Shown piece by piece: positions 26,068 through 34,604 of a stretch of 64,000 bases of DNA. The translations under genes and the position numbers were made by a program. The notes under the pieces were generated by a model. That model was not told the origin of the DNA. It did not search any database and saw only the letters and a list, made by a program, of their open reading frames with translations. Source of the stretch: Mucilaginibacter sp. PPCGB 2223 (GTDB lineage: Bacteria > Bacteroidota > Bacteroidia > Sphingobacteriales > Sphingobacteriaceae); the NCBI RefSeq assembly GCF_001705515.1, contig NZ_MDJS01000001.1, positions 248,001 through 312,000 of the forward strand, in the 5' to 3' direction. Numbering within the stretch: position 1 is the first letter of the stretch; each line of letters opens with the position of its first letter.

Positions 26068-29000
26068 ATGACAATTCAGGAATTACAACAGCAGGTATCC
26101 AATGCGATTACGCATGGTAATTTATTAACCATTGACGACACTTTGCTTGATTTACCCAAGCATACCGGTTTTTTTGATTTGTATAAAATAACAGGCATTA
26201 AATGTTCGGGCGTTTCGATGGGTGATATTTCAGGAAATCAATTTACCGTATCGGCTACCGATATCACCATTGAGTTTTTTCTTAAGAGTATCGAGACGAC
26301 CAATGGCTTGGGTATAACTTTTTCTGTAGACGGAAATGGCGACGCCCAGATCAGTTTTAGTTATAGTTTATCAGGCAACCTGGCTGATGATGTAAACAAC
26401 ATCTTCGGTATACAAATTGCCAGTGGCCTTCCGGCGTATGTAAGTAACCAGTCAATAACCGGCGCTACAGTTACCTTGTCAACAAGCCCGGCTACCTTTC
26501 AGTTCTCTTATGTTTGCTCGCTCAATATTTATAGCGGACCCGATCTGCAACTAACTGTCGATATTGATATCGTACAGGATGGTTCAGGTTACAAAATGGA
26601 GGCCGATTTCAGTGCGGTAATCGGTGGTGAAGTATTTGATCTCACCATTACAGATTCCCAGGGTGGCATATCCATTGATGCCAGTTGGTCTGACCAGGAC
26701 GGCGGCCTTGAACTGAATACCCTTATCCCCGATCTGGGGCTTGGTTTTAAATCAGTACATGAGCCATCAGCCTACGGCATGACAGCTGTGACGGCACTTA
26801 CGCTTAACGCGGTAAAATTTAGTTGCGATACCGGCGATGATACTGGTGCGAGCTTTACGTTTTCGGCCGACTTAGTTATTGTTGAAACAAACCTTACACT
26901 CGATTTGGGTCTATATGATGGACTATCACAATACTATGTTGCTATCGACCTGAGCGGTAGCAGTTTGACCATTCTCTCTGATGATCTATCACTATTTACC
27001 GGTGTACAACTCGATAGCCTGTTTGTTGTGATCTCAAACTTTGACGACTCAACCTATGCTATCCCTGGCACTAATTACACCGGTATCAGTGATGGGGTCG
27101 AGGTTGTTGCAACATTAACCATGGTTTCTACCGATTCGACCGGAATTTTAGACCCGGCGCTTAGTTACCTGGGCGGCTTTTTAGGGGATACAACCATAGA
27201 CATCACTATTAGCTATAACGATGGGGATTTCTCATTAACAGGAGATATCCCCGGAATACAGATCAATTTTCCGAATGCCCAGAACACCGATTTCACCATC
27301 AACGGCATTAGCTTAACCATCAGTTCGGAGCTACCACAAATAAAAATAGGCACCACCATACTACTCGACTATGATTTCCAAACCAGCCCTCCGCCTGATA
27401 TAACACAATTAAGTATTCAAGGCACCCTGTCTTTCGGATGCGCTGATGACGGGGCAATGATCGCATTTTCGGCCGACGAAACTACAACCCTAAACAATCC
27501 GTTTGGAATTAACGGGCTTGTTATAAATAGCCTGGGGATATCATTGGAAGGCAGTATAGTAGGTACTATTATTTCTATTCTTGCAGTGCTGCAAGGTAAA
27601 TTTGAAGTGGGCATATCGCCAAACCAAATTGGCGGAGGAGTGGGCGTGAGCATAGGCATCGATGATACCGAAGTGAATATCCCTTACCTGGCCTGTAATA
27701 CAGATGCGCCTTATACGCTCGCCGATATATGGAATGCAACCTTGGGCCCACAAGCACCCTCTTTTCTGGGAAATGTAAATATCCAAAAACTGAATTTTTA
27801 TTTCTGCGATCAGGATGTTGAACTTCCCGACGGAAGCACCGCCAAGAAAGGTGTCAATTTCTTATCGGTAGTAAGCGTTGAAAGTTTTACAACATTTGCG
27901 GCCCTTTCCATCAGTTCAAGCGGCGTTTCCGGAGAACTGCAAATGTCACCGATCTCGATCATTTATGAAGGTAAGACAATAGCGTCCGTCACCGGCAACA
28001 GCACCGGGAACCCCAAATATGGTATACAGCCGGGTGGGGCGGCGTTTAGCTGCAATTTAAACGAAGATAGCCTCGAGTCGTTCTCCACTACCGTAGATGT
28101 AACCATTTTAGGTTTGACCTCGTTAGGGGTTGATACAGATATATCCATAGGCGGCGATGACATCGGTACAATATCCATTTCGCTTGATTATAGTTTTGAC
28201 CTCCTGGGGGATCTTACTTTCGACTTTGATTTCACCAGTCTGACGGATATGAGTTTGAACTTTAGTGTTGATCTTGACAGCTTCAGTTATACCATCCCGG
28301 ATGTGCCTGGCTTAGGGAATGTTAATATCACGAGTGGCTCGGATACGCCATTTAGCATTAGCCTGACTGTAACCGCTTCCGGAGGTGATTATACAACAAC
28401 GCTTAATTGCGATTTTACCTGGTTCGGGTATCCTGTTCAACTAACCTTCGATTTCTCGTCAACCCCTTTCACTGATCTTACCCAGCTTGAGTCAGTCATC
28501 ATTAGTCAACTTGTCTCGGAGGCATCCGCATTACTAAACGCAGTGCTTAATGACGCCGCCGGGCAGTATGGCGGCGCTGCTGCAGCATACGTACAGGCTA
28601 TAGTTAACGGTGCAATTGCGGATGGCAAATATGTACTAAGCAACCTTGTTAATAACTTCGAGGTGGCTGTTACCGATATCGCAACACTGTTTAACGACAT
28701 TACAACGATTTGCCAAAGCGGTCATGTGGATTACCAGCTGGATTTCCATTTGGATTACTCCCTCACGCCATCAGTACCGCCAAGTGTGCCGCTTAATTTT
28801 CATGTTGATATAATAGGAAATACTGATATCACAGTGACTATTCCTCTGCCTCCACTACCGTTCCCTGCTATCCCGATATTAGATATATCTTCCAACAACC
28901 ACTTAGATCTTTACACAACTGAAGTACAAGTCAAGGCTTCTTTTGAGGTGCCGATTGTGGACGCTCTGCCGCATGTGGACGTTTTCGGTGAGAACTTCGG

Positions 29001-29172
29001 TTTAGGTGTCAAAGCTGGTATTGGTGTTGATGTGCAGGTGCCGCTTGCTAATTTCTTTCCTGATGGAAATGCTAACCCTGATGCATTTGACCTGGACTTT
29101 TTCGTAAGAGGCTCAATAGAAATTTGGAGCTGGAGCGAATCGGCCCATTATGACACTACGATAAACTTATAA
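26068..29172 (+). CDS. 1034-aa beta-rich acidic protein of unknown function, first gene of the radical SAM operon
   Basis: I do not recognise a family. There is no signal peptide or clear membrane helix. Most of the chain is a succession of Ser/Thr/Asp/Gly-rich strands, with very few Lys and Arg, resembling a long repeated beta fold. Nine Cys are spread through it, five of them followed by Asp or Asn (SCDT, ACNT, FCDQ, SCNL, NCDF), mostly at strand ends. About residues 805-890 are helical and Ala-rich. A Pro-rich stretch (PLPPLPFPAIPIL) lies near 930, and the end carries the aromatic SIEIWSWSESAHYDTTINL. The radical SAM gene starts 2 nt after its stop, so it is a candidate substrate or scaffold of the modifying enzymes; this is inference. 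Confidence 0.8.
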   Translation: MTIQELQQQVSNAITHGNLLTIDDTLLDLPKHTGFFDLYKITGIKCSGVSMGDISGNQFTVSATDITIEFFLKSIETTNGLGITFSVDGNGDAQISFSYSLSGNLADDVNNIFGIQIASGLPAYVSNQSITGATVTLSTSPATFQFSYVCSLNIYSGPDLQLTVDIDIVQDGSGYKMEADFSAVIGGEVFDLTITDSQGGISIDASWSDQDGGLELNTLIPDLGLGFKSVHEPSAYGMTAVTALTLNAVKFSCDTGDDTGASFTFSADLVIVETNLTLDLGLYDGLSQYYVAIDLSGSSLTILSDDLSLFTGVQLDSLFVVISNFDDSTYAIPGTNYTGISDGVEVVATLTMVSTDSTGILDPALSYLGGFLGDTTIDITISYNDGDFSLTGDIPGIQINFPNAQNTDFTINGISLTISSELPQIKIGTTILLDYDFQTSPPPDITQLSIQGTLSFGCADDGAMIAFSADETTTLNNPFGINGLVINSLGISLEGSIVGTIISILAVLQGKFEVGISPNQIGGGVGVSIGIDDTEVNIPYLACNTDAPYTLADIWNATLGPQAPSFLGNVNIQKLNFYFCDQDVELPDGSTAKKGVNFLSVVSVESFTTFAALSISSSGVSGELQMSPISIIYEGKTIASVTGNSTGNPKYGIQPGGAAFSCNLNEDSLESFSTTVDVTILGLTSLGVDTDISIGGDDIGTISISLDYSFDLLGDLTFDFDFTSLTDMSLNFSVDLDSFSYTIPDVPGLGNVNITSGSDTPFSISLTVTASGGDYTTTLNCDFTWFGYPVQLTFDFSSTPFTDLTQLESVIISQLVSEASALLNAVLNDAAGQYGGAAAAYVQAIVNGAIADGKYVLSNLVNNFEVAVTDIATLFNDITTICQSGHVDYQLDFHLDYSLTPSVPPSVPLNFHVDIIGNTDITVTIPLPPLPFPAIPILDISSNNHLDLYTTEVQVKASFEVPIVDALPHVDVFGENFGLGVKAGIGVDVQVPLANFFPDGNANPDAFDLDFFVRGSIEIWSWSESAHYDTTINL

Positions 29173-29174
29173 AA

Positions 29175-30353
29175 ATGGCTGTAGAACTTAGGCCGCTGAG
29201 CGTAAAATGCAATATCGCCTGCCATTATTGCTATCAGCATCCCCAGCGGGATGCTGAAGCAAAAAACGGGCTTTATGACATGCAAAAAATGAAAGATGCC
29301 ATCCTGCGTGAAGACGGTTCATTCGTGTTATTTGGGGGCGAACCACTGTTGGTACCCTTTGCCGACCTTGAAGAGCTTTTTGCCTGGGGCTACGAGCGGT
29401 TTGGTAAGAATGGGATTCAAACCAACGGATCGCTGATCACGCCTGCTCATATTGAGCTGTTTAAAAAGTACCAGGTTCATGTGGGCATATCTGTCGACGG
29501 GCCCGTAATGCTTAATGATATCCGCTGGGCGGGTACCCTGGCCCGCACCAGGGAATTATCTCAAAAAACCCATCAAAACATCAGGTTACTTATCGACAAC
29601 GCAATTATACCCGGCATTATCGTGACACTGCATACCGGCAATGCCTTGCCCGACGTATTGCCGGCTATGGGTGCCTGGATGAAAGAGTTGGACGATATGG
29701 GCATCAAATCAGCCCGCTTACATTTAATGGAAGTGGATAACGCCATGGTTGGCGAAAATTTCAGGCTAAGCGCCAGGCAGAATATCGAGGCTATGCTGTA
29801 TTTTCATGAGCTTGAAAAGGGCTTAAAAAATCTGCGGTTCGATGTGTTTGGCGAAATTGAGCGCTTGCTAAACGCCAACGACAAAAACACCAGCTGCGTT
29901 TGGAACGCCTGCGACCCATATACCACCGCTGCCGTAAGAGGCGTAGAAGGTGATGGTAAAAGGTCGAATTGTGGCCGTACCAATAAAGAAGGAATAGATT
30001 TTGTAAAAGCCCCCTTACCATCATATTCGAGATATATCGCCTTATACAATACTCCCCAGGAATTTGGCGGGTGCAAAGGCTGCCGTTTTTTTGCCATGTG
30101 CAAAGGGCATTGTCCGGGTACTTCGATTGAAGGCGACTGGAGAAACCGCACCGAGCATTGCGAGGTTTGGAAGACCCTGTTTACCATTAAAGAAAAAGAA
30201 ATGATTGATAAAGGTGTGCAACCTTTGTCAACCTATCCTGGATTGCGGTACATAGAGGCTGTTTTCCTTAAAAATTGGGCCAAGGGGAAAAACCCGAATA
30301 TTGCGGGTATTATTAATCATATCCATCAAAGTAAACAAACCCAACCCGCATGA
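29175..30353 (+). CDS. Radical SAM/SPASM domain protein
   Basis: The N-terminal CNIACHYC holds the three cluster-binding Cys (12, 16, 19) in the CxxxCxxC arrangement. The SAM-binding FGGEPLL and the later SVDGP are also typical. The C-terminal part has eight Cys (241, 246, 266, 300, 303, 309, 313, 329), including GGCKGCRFFAMCKGHCPG, the SPASM pattern for auxiliary iron-sulfur clusters. Relatives include anaerobic sulfatase-maturing enzymes and peptide-modifying maturases. No sulfatase gene is nearby; instead an HExxH-domain gene lies in the same operon, as in FxsB-type peptide systems. It starts 2 nt after the 1034-residue gene and overlaps the next gene by 4 nt. Confidence 0.93.
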   Translation: MAVELRPLSVKCNIACHYCYQHPQRDAEAKNGLYDMQKMKDAILREDGSFVLFGGEPLLVPFADLEELFAWGYERFGKNGIQTNGSLITPAHIELFKKYQVHVGISVDGPVMLNDIRWAGTLARTRELSQKTHQNIRLLIDNAIIPGIIVTLHTGNALPDVLPAMGAWMKELDDMGIKSARLHLMEVDNAMVGENFRLSARQNIEAMLYFHELEKGLKNLRFDVFGEIERLLNANDKNTSCVWNACDPYTTAAVRGVEGDGKRSNCGRTNKEGIDFVKAPLPSYSRYIALYNTPQEFGGCKGCRFFAMCKGHCPGTSIEGDWRNRTEHCEVWKTLFTIKEKEMIDKGVQPLSTYPGLRYIEAVFLKNWAKGKNPNIAGIINHIHQSKQTQPA

Positions 30354-31162
30354 ACGATCGAAATATTTCATTAATGTGGGTTTCGCTTGATGCCCGCAAT
30401 ACCTGGCACAATAAGTTTGCCAGCCTCAGAAAGTCACTGTTAGCCAGTACACTCATCGGTGTTCATGAAGGCCGGTGGCAAAGTCGCAGCTTAAACTTAT
30501 ATGGGCACCTGTGGGGCACATTTTTATCAATGGCTAAAACATTTGAGGTAGCCTACACCTCGCAGACAGTGGCATGCAGATCATCGCCTTCGAGGGTATG
30601 CAATAGGGTTTACCTTACAAACGTTTACGCCGAGCCAGATCAAAAACAGCAGCAGAACGATGCGCTACGTGCACCAACTATTTGGGATATTGCCAAAAAC
30701 TCGCCCCAAAGCCGGTTCAAAACGCCAGCACTGATCGAACATGATCAGACCCTCAATTCATTGCTGCTTTGGGAAGACATGGGGCTAAGCTTATTTGCCC
30801 ATGCGCCGCAAAACCTGTCGTGCAGTGATAATGCCCAGTTACTTGAAAACCATTTAAACTGGATGCAATGCAACGGTTACGCAGCTGATGCCGGAGTTTT
30901 GAGCGAGGTACTTTCATGGCCGGTAGAATGGTCGTCTTGTCATGGCATCGAAGAGTTCCGTACGCCATTGTTCAAATTGCAGGCTACCAACTGGGCCAGA
31001 CCCTATCACCAAAAGTATAGTGTGCAAATATTGGGCGATAGGTATCCTGCTGAAGGGGTTACCGGGTTAAGTTTCCCTTATCAGCAAAAAGGCTTTAAGC
31101 CGGTATCTGATTCTGCATCATTCAAAAAAGGGATCATTCATAACACTTCTGCAAAATGCTGA
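30350..31162 (+). CDS. Hypothetical protein, 270 aa, inside the radical SAM operon
   Basis: I do not recognise a family. The product has no signal peptide or membrane helix, is fairly rich in Trp, Ser and Gln, and ends in a Cys (NTSAKC). Its gene overlaps the radical SAM gene by 4 nt (ATGA) and the HExxH gene by 7 nt, so translation of the three is coupled. It could be an accessory factor such as a substrate-recognition or partner protein of the maturase. It is too long for a typical precursor peptide, but a modification target cannot be excluded. Confidence 0.8.
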   Translation: MNDRNISLMWVSLDARNTWHNKFASLRKSLLASTLIGVHEGRWQSRSLNLYGHLWGTFLSMAKTFEVAYTSQTVACRSSPSRVCNRVYLTNVYAEPDQKQQQNDALRAPTIWDIAKNSPQSRFKTPALIEHDQTLNSLLLWEDMGLSLFAHAPQNLSCSDNAQLLENHLNWMQCNGYAADAGVLSEVLSWPVEWSSCHGIEEFRTPLFKLQATNWARPYHQKYSVQILGDRYPAEGVTGLSFPYQQKGFKPVSDSASFKKGIIHNTSAKC

Positions 31163-32613
31163 CACTCACTGAAACTCTAAATGCAATAGCCATTCCGCAA
31201 GCAGATGGCAGCGATACACAATTTTTTTTAGACGCTTTAAATAATAATCCGATAGTTAAGGTAACCGGCCCGCAACTTAATGAGCTCACCATATTTGGTG
31301 GCAAAGTGGCTATCCGCTTTACAGATACAGTTGCCAACAACCTGCAGGACGCCCCGGCGGATCATCACCACATTTATAAAGCCGAGCAGCTATTGCTGCA
31401 ATGCTGGCCCGAAATCCATACCCAGTTTGGGGAAATTATAAACGAATTTCATCCCAAATACCTAACCGATAATGCCAAAGATGGTTTTTGGGGTTCTATG
31501 AGCCACCAACCGCCAAACGTGTATGGCAGCATGTGGGCCACTGTGAACGATTATATCTGTTTAAGCCAGGCTTTTGTACACGAGATGGCCCACAATAAGC
31601 TATTCGCCATTGGCTTACAATTTGCCGAACCAGCCCCTTTGTTTTTAAACAATACCGATGAATTGTACGATAGCCCCATCCGGCTGGATATCCCGCGGCC
31701 TATGCCGGCCATCTTTCACGGTTTTTATGCTTTTACGCATGTACTGGCGCTTGACCGCAGGATGCTGGAGCGTGGCGGACTTGAAGAGCAAGAAGAACGC
31801 TATGTAAAAGAACTGATCAATAAAAACGCAAACAGGGTACGGATAGGGCTGGATATCATTACCAAATGTGCCAGGCCGGCACCCGCAGCCGAAAAATTTG
31901 TTGGCGATGCGCTTGACTGGGCCAGGGAGGAAATACAGCTTTGTGAAAAGCACCTCAAAAAGATCCGAACAGGGCAGCAACTTTTAATTGTTGGGCCAAC
32001 AGGCGCCGGAAAAACAACTTTTGCTAAAACATTATCTGAAAAAACAGGGATGAACTTTATCCCGCTGGATATGATCTGCTGGGACTATTGGTATAAAACC
32101 CCGGTGATACAGGATTGGCTTTTGAAAGTATTTGGAGCAGAGAAGTTATCGCAAATGAACCAAAGCCTGCAGGTTGATCAAAAAAAAAAGTTGATCAAAG
32201 ACATGGTGCAAAAAAAGATACTCAACCAGGAAGCTATGGATTGGCTAAAGTATCATTTGATCGTATTTGCCTTAAAACACAATAAAGGACAGATCGTGGA
32301 TACCGGTAGCGGCCATGTTGTTTTTACCAACAGTAAATATCTTACGCAACTAAAAGCATTCCTTGTGCAAAATGATATCAAGGTAGTACAACTAAGGCCT
32401 TTGGGGCACGTTGAACAAGCAACCGAAATTTTAGGTAACCGGATAGCATACCGTGGCTATACCTATGACGAAGTTGGTAAGGCAAAAAGCAACATGATCA
32501 ACCCGGCCTACCGCACCCTAAGCGACTATGTGATCGACTCAAACCAGTCTCCCGAAAAATGTATCAGCACTTTTTTTGAATTTGCGGAGGCCACACCGTT
32601 TCAACCTAATTAA
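31156..32613 (+). CDS. HExxH-domain protein fused to a P-loop NTPase/kinase-like domain
   Basis: Residues about 1-240 carry FVHEMAHNKLFAIG with HEMAH at 142-146. This pattern, HE-x-x-H-x-K-L, fits the HExxH family seen beside radical SAM peptide maturases (TIGR04267), some members of which are now reported as 2-oxoglutarate-dependent peptide beta-hydroxylases. A second domain starts with the Walker A motif GPTGAGKT (280-287), followed by a shikimate-kinase-like layout (MNFIPLDMICWDYW ... GQIVDTGSGHVVF). Such a fusion is not one I know. It is the last gene of the operon, overlapping the 270-residue gene by 7 nt and followed by a long hairpin. Confidence 0.82.
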   Translation: MLTLTETLNAIAIPQADGSDTQFFLDALNNNPIVKVTGPQLNELTIFGGKVAIRFTDTVANNLQDAPADHHHIYKAEQLLLQCWPEIHTQFGEIINEFHPKYLTDNAKDGFWGSMSHQPPNVYGSMWATVNDYICLSQAFVHEMAHNKLFAIGLQFAEPAPLFLNNTDELYDSPIRLDIPRPMPAIFHGFYAFTHVLALDRRMLERGGLEEQEERYVKELINKNANRVRIGLDIITKCARPAPAAEKFVGDALDWAREEIQLCEKHLKKIRTGQQLLIVGPTGAGKTTFAKTLSEKTGMNFIPLDMICWDYWYKTPVIQDWLLKVFGAEKLSQMNQSLQVDQKKKLIKDMVQKKILNQEAMDWLKYHLIVFALKHNKGQIVDTGSGHVVFTNSKYLTQLKAFLVQNDIKVVQLRPLGHVEQATEILGNRIAYRGYTYDEVGKAKSNMINPAYRTLSDYVIDSNQSPEKCISTFFEFAEATPFQPN

Positions 32614-32617
32614 CCAG

Positions 32618-32662
32618 TTTGCGGTGATGGGTACGTTTTGTAACCGTACTCATCACCGCAAA
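32618..32662 (+). terminator. Long hairpin at the end of the radical SAM operon
   Basis: An 18-bp stem (32618-32635 with 32645-32662, one G-U pair) closes a 9-nt loop 5 nt after the HExxH gene stop. No T-run follows, so it may protect the mRNA 3' end or be a non-canonical terminator. Confidence 0.55.
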
Positions 32663-32803
32663 TAAGCAAACCCAGCCTTGGTCCTTTTGTCAAGGTTAAA
32701 GTGTCAATACCCTGCCAGAGAAAGTATACCCAGCCTACCAGCAGCTTTGATCTTTTTTGTTGGCGATACTTTAATTCTTTTAGGTCCGGGAGATATCCTC
32801 AGG

Positions 32804-32829
32804 ACATTTGAATCAAGGTATTCAAATGT
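32804..32829. repeat. Perfect 10-bp inverted repeat between the HExxH and AraC genes
   Basis: ACATTTGAAT and its exact complement flank a 6-nt spacer. The site lies in the gap 32663-32933 that otherwise holds no convincing gene. It is downstream of both flanking genes, so a hairpin for transcript ends is more likely than an operator. Confidence 0.45.
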
Positions 32830-32933
32830 TTCAGATACTGGTGGGAAGTTGTTTTACTAAATCGGGTAAATTCGGTTCTGTAGCTGCCATGATAAACTTT
32901 TCCCCGGAGGAGTTAATATACCGCATATAACCC

Positions 32934-33818
32934 TTATACAGTATTAATATTTTGGTTCTTTTTTTTGTAACCGCTGGGCGTCATACCCGTTAGTTTTTTG
33001 AAAATCTTCGAAAAATAAGGAACGTTTTCAAAGCCGGTTTCCTTTGCAATATCACTATAGGGCATGTTCGTGGTTGTAATCAGGTACTGGGCCCGTTCAA
33101 TACGCTTGTCATTAATATAAGACAGGGGCCTTTCGCCTGTGTATTGGTAAAACAACCTTGAAAAATAATCGGGGTGTTGATTTGCCCTTTCTGCTAACAA
33201 TTTAACGGTGAGGTTTTCATGGAGATTAACCTGGATATAGCTAATCGCATCTAAAACTTTTGAGGGGATAGAACTGAGCTTATTTTGCTCGAAGGTTTCG
33301 GGCGTCAGAAACCTGGAGGCTAATTGCAAAATAATGCCCTGGGTTTCCATAAAGGCCGACATGCTTTGCATACTGTTTAGTTCCTGGTACTCCTTATAGT
33401 AAACGTTTTTTTCATATACCTTAGGATTATCAGACCGGTTAATGCCCCGGCCGCGATTGATCGCAAGTATTCTTTTGAAATTTTCAAGGTCTAACAAACT
33501 TGCCTTTAATTTCATTATCGACCTGTTGTTATAAAATAGCGAAATTCCATCGGACGATTCTTCAAAAAACTGTATAAAATATTGACCTAAAGACCTTTCA
33601 CAGTGTAGGTTACATAACGTGAAACTGGGTATCAGGTAAATATAGCCCGGCTCAAGTTTTACTGTGCTTTCTGAGTTCGAAACAAGCCCTTCGCCTTCGT
33701 CTATAAGATACAACCGGTAATAGGGGCTTACAATGTTTGTATAGTTCCATTTATTGTCCAGCCTAACATAGTCAACATGTAATAAAGAAAAAGAGTGTTT
33801 TAGAATTCTTCGGCTCAT
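32934..33818 (-). CDS. AraC family transcriptional regulator
   Basis: The 294-residue product has an N-terminal cupin-like sensing domain (about 20-140, YRLYLIDEGEG, LEPGYIYLIP) and a C-terminal AraC DNA-binding domain with two helix-turn-helix units (about 195-290, LAERANQHPDYFSRLFYQYTGERPLSYI and DIAKETGFENVPYFSKIFKKLTG). Such regulators usually respond to a sugar or oligosaccharide. It is divergent from the glycosidase cluster on its right, separated by a region with a broken mutarotase gene, so it probably controlled the genes for GH97 and GH29. Confidence 0.92.
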   Translation of the reverse strand: MSRRILKHSFSLLHVDYVRLDNKWNYTNIVSPYYRLYLIDEGEGLVSNSESTVKLEPGYIYLIPSFTLCNLHCERSLGQYFIQFFEESSDGISLFYNNRSIMKLKASLLDLENFKRILAINRGRGINRSDNPKVYEKNVYYKEYQELNSMQSMSAFMETQGIILQLASRFLTPETFEQNKLSSIPSKVLDAISYIQVNLHENLTVKLLAERANQHPDYFSRLFYQYTGERPLSYINDKRIERAQYLITTTNMPYSDIAKETGFENVPYFSKIFKKLTGMTPSGYKKKNQNINTV

Positions 33819-34262
33819 AAATATCGATTCGGGATTTCAAAGTTAAAATAATTGTCTGATTTGTATTGTTTTTATAAAAGACAAGCTGAGTATGCATTAT
33901 CATCTTAAGATAGACTATGTTAACATATTCAGGTATTTATATCGAATTTAAAACAGGTATATTATGCATTTTAAAAATGTACCGGGAGTGATCTTATTGT
34001 AAATGTCGGATTTGTGTAAAAGAAAGTCTAATTGGTACAATTTTGCGAAAGACGCTTTGCCTAATTTTGTTCCAATTAAATAGCCTTAAGTACGGCCTGT
34101 ACAATTAGGCTGTTTGCTCAAAGCCTTTATAAACCAATAATGGAACAAACCCAGAATGCTACCATACCTGGTATCGTGGAGCCTGCTTTAATTATCCGGA
34201 ATTTATGGATAGCTAACTTAATTTTCCATAACCATGCCAATCAGCTGAAATTTTAATATATA
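33819..34262. other. Region between the AraC gene and the mutarotase pseudogene
   Basis: No intact gene is seen. A 38-codon frame at 34140-34256 (MEQTQNATIPG...) has no recognisable family and may be a remnant of a decayed gene. The stretch about 34040-34110 should include promoter sequences for the former gene set; I cannot define the boxes. Confidence 0.4.
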
Positions 34263-34598
34263 GTGAGATATTGTTTAGTAGTAGACCTAAATGACGATGT
34301 TGCCCTGATTGAAGAATATGAGCAATGGCATAAAAATGTGTGGACAGAAATAAAGGACTTGAGCTTGCCGGCATTACAGAAATGGAAATTTATCGTACCG
34401 GTAACAGGCTTTTTATAATCATGGAAACCGATGCATCTTTTTCGTTTGGCCGTAAATAAGCGATGGATGCTGCAGATGCTAAAGCTCAGGAATGGGAAGA
34501 ACTGATGTGGAAATTTCAGAAGCCTCTCCCCTGGGCGAAGAATGGGGAAAAATGGGTGCTGATGAATAAGATTTCAACTGCCGGATGATTCTTTATAA
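34263..34598 (+). pseudogene. L-rhamnose/L-fucose mutarotase family, degraded
   Basis: Three frames together spell a near-complete mutarotase of the RhaM-like family (PF05336). The first frame gives RYCLVVDLNDDVALIEEY, QWHKNVWTEIKD. The frame then shifts near 34365, and AGITEMEIYRTGNRLFIIMET follows. An in-frame TAA stands at 34457-34459, after which AMDAADAKAQEWEELMW and PLPWAKNGEKWVLMNK continue. Another shift near 34571 restores FQLPDD and a stop. The normal ATG start also seems lost. The enzyme would interconvert sugar anomers. It lies just before the GH97 and GH29 genes, consistent with a fucose or rhamnose use cluster in decay. Confidence 0.82.
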
Positions 34599-34604
34599 AT
34601 TGAT

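Noticed and set aside
32678..32860. 60-codon frame after the radical SAM operon as a small gene
   Set aside because: Its composition is unlike a coding sequence, it contains the inverted repeat at 32804-32829, and no ribosome binding site or family is evident.
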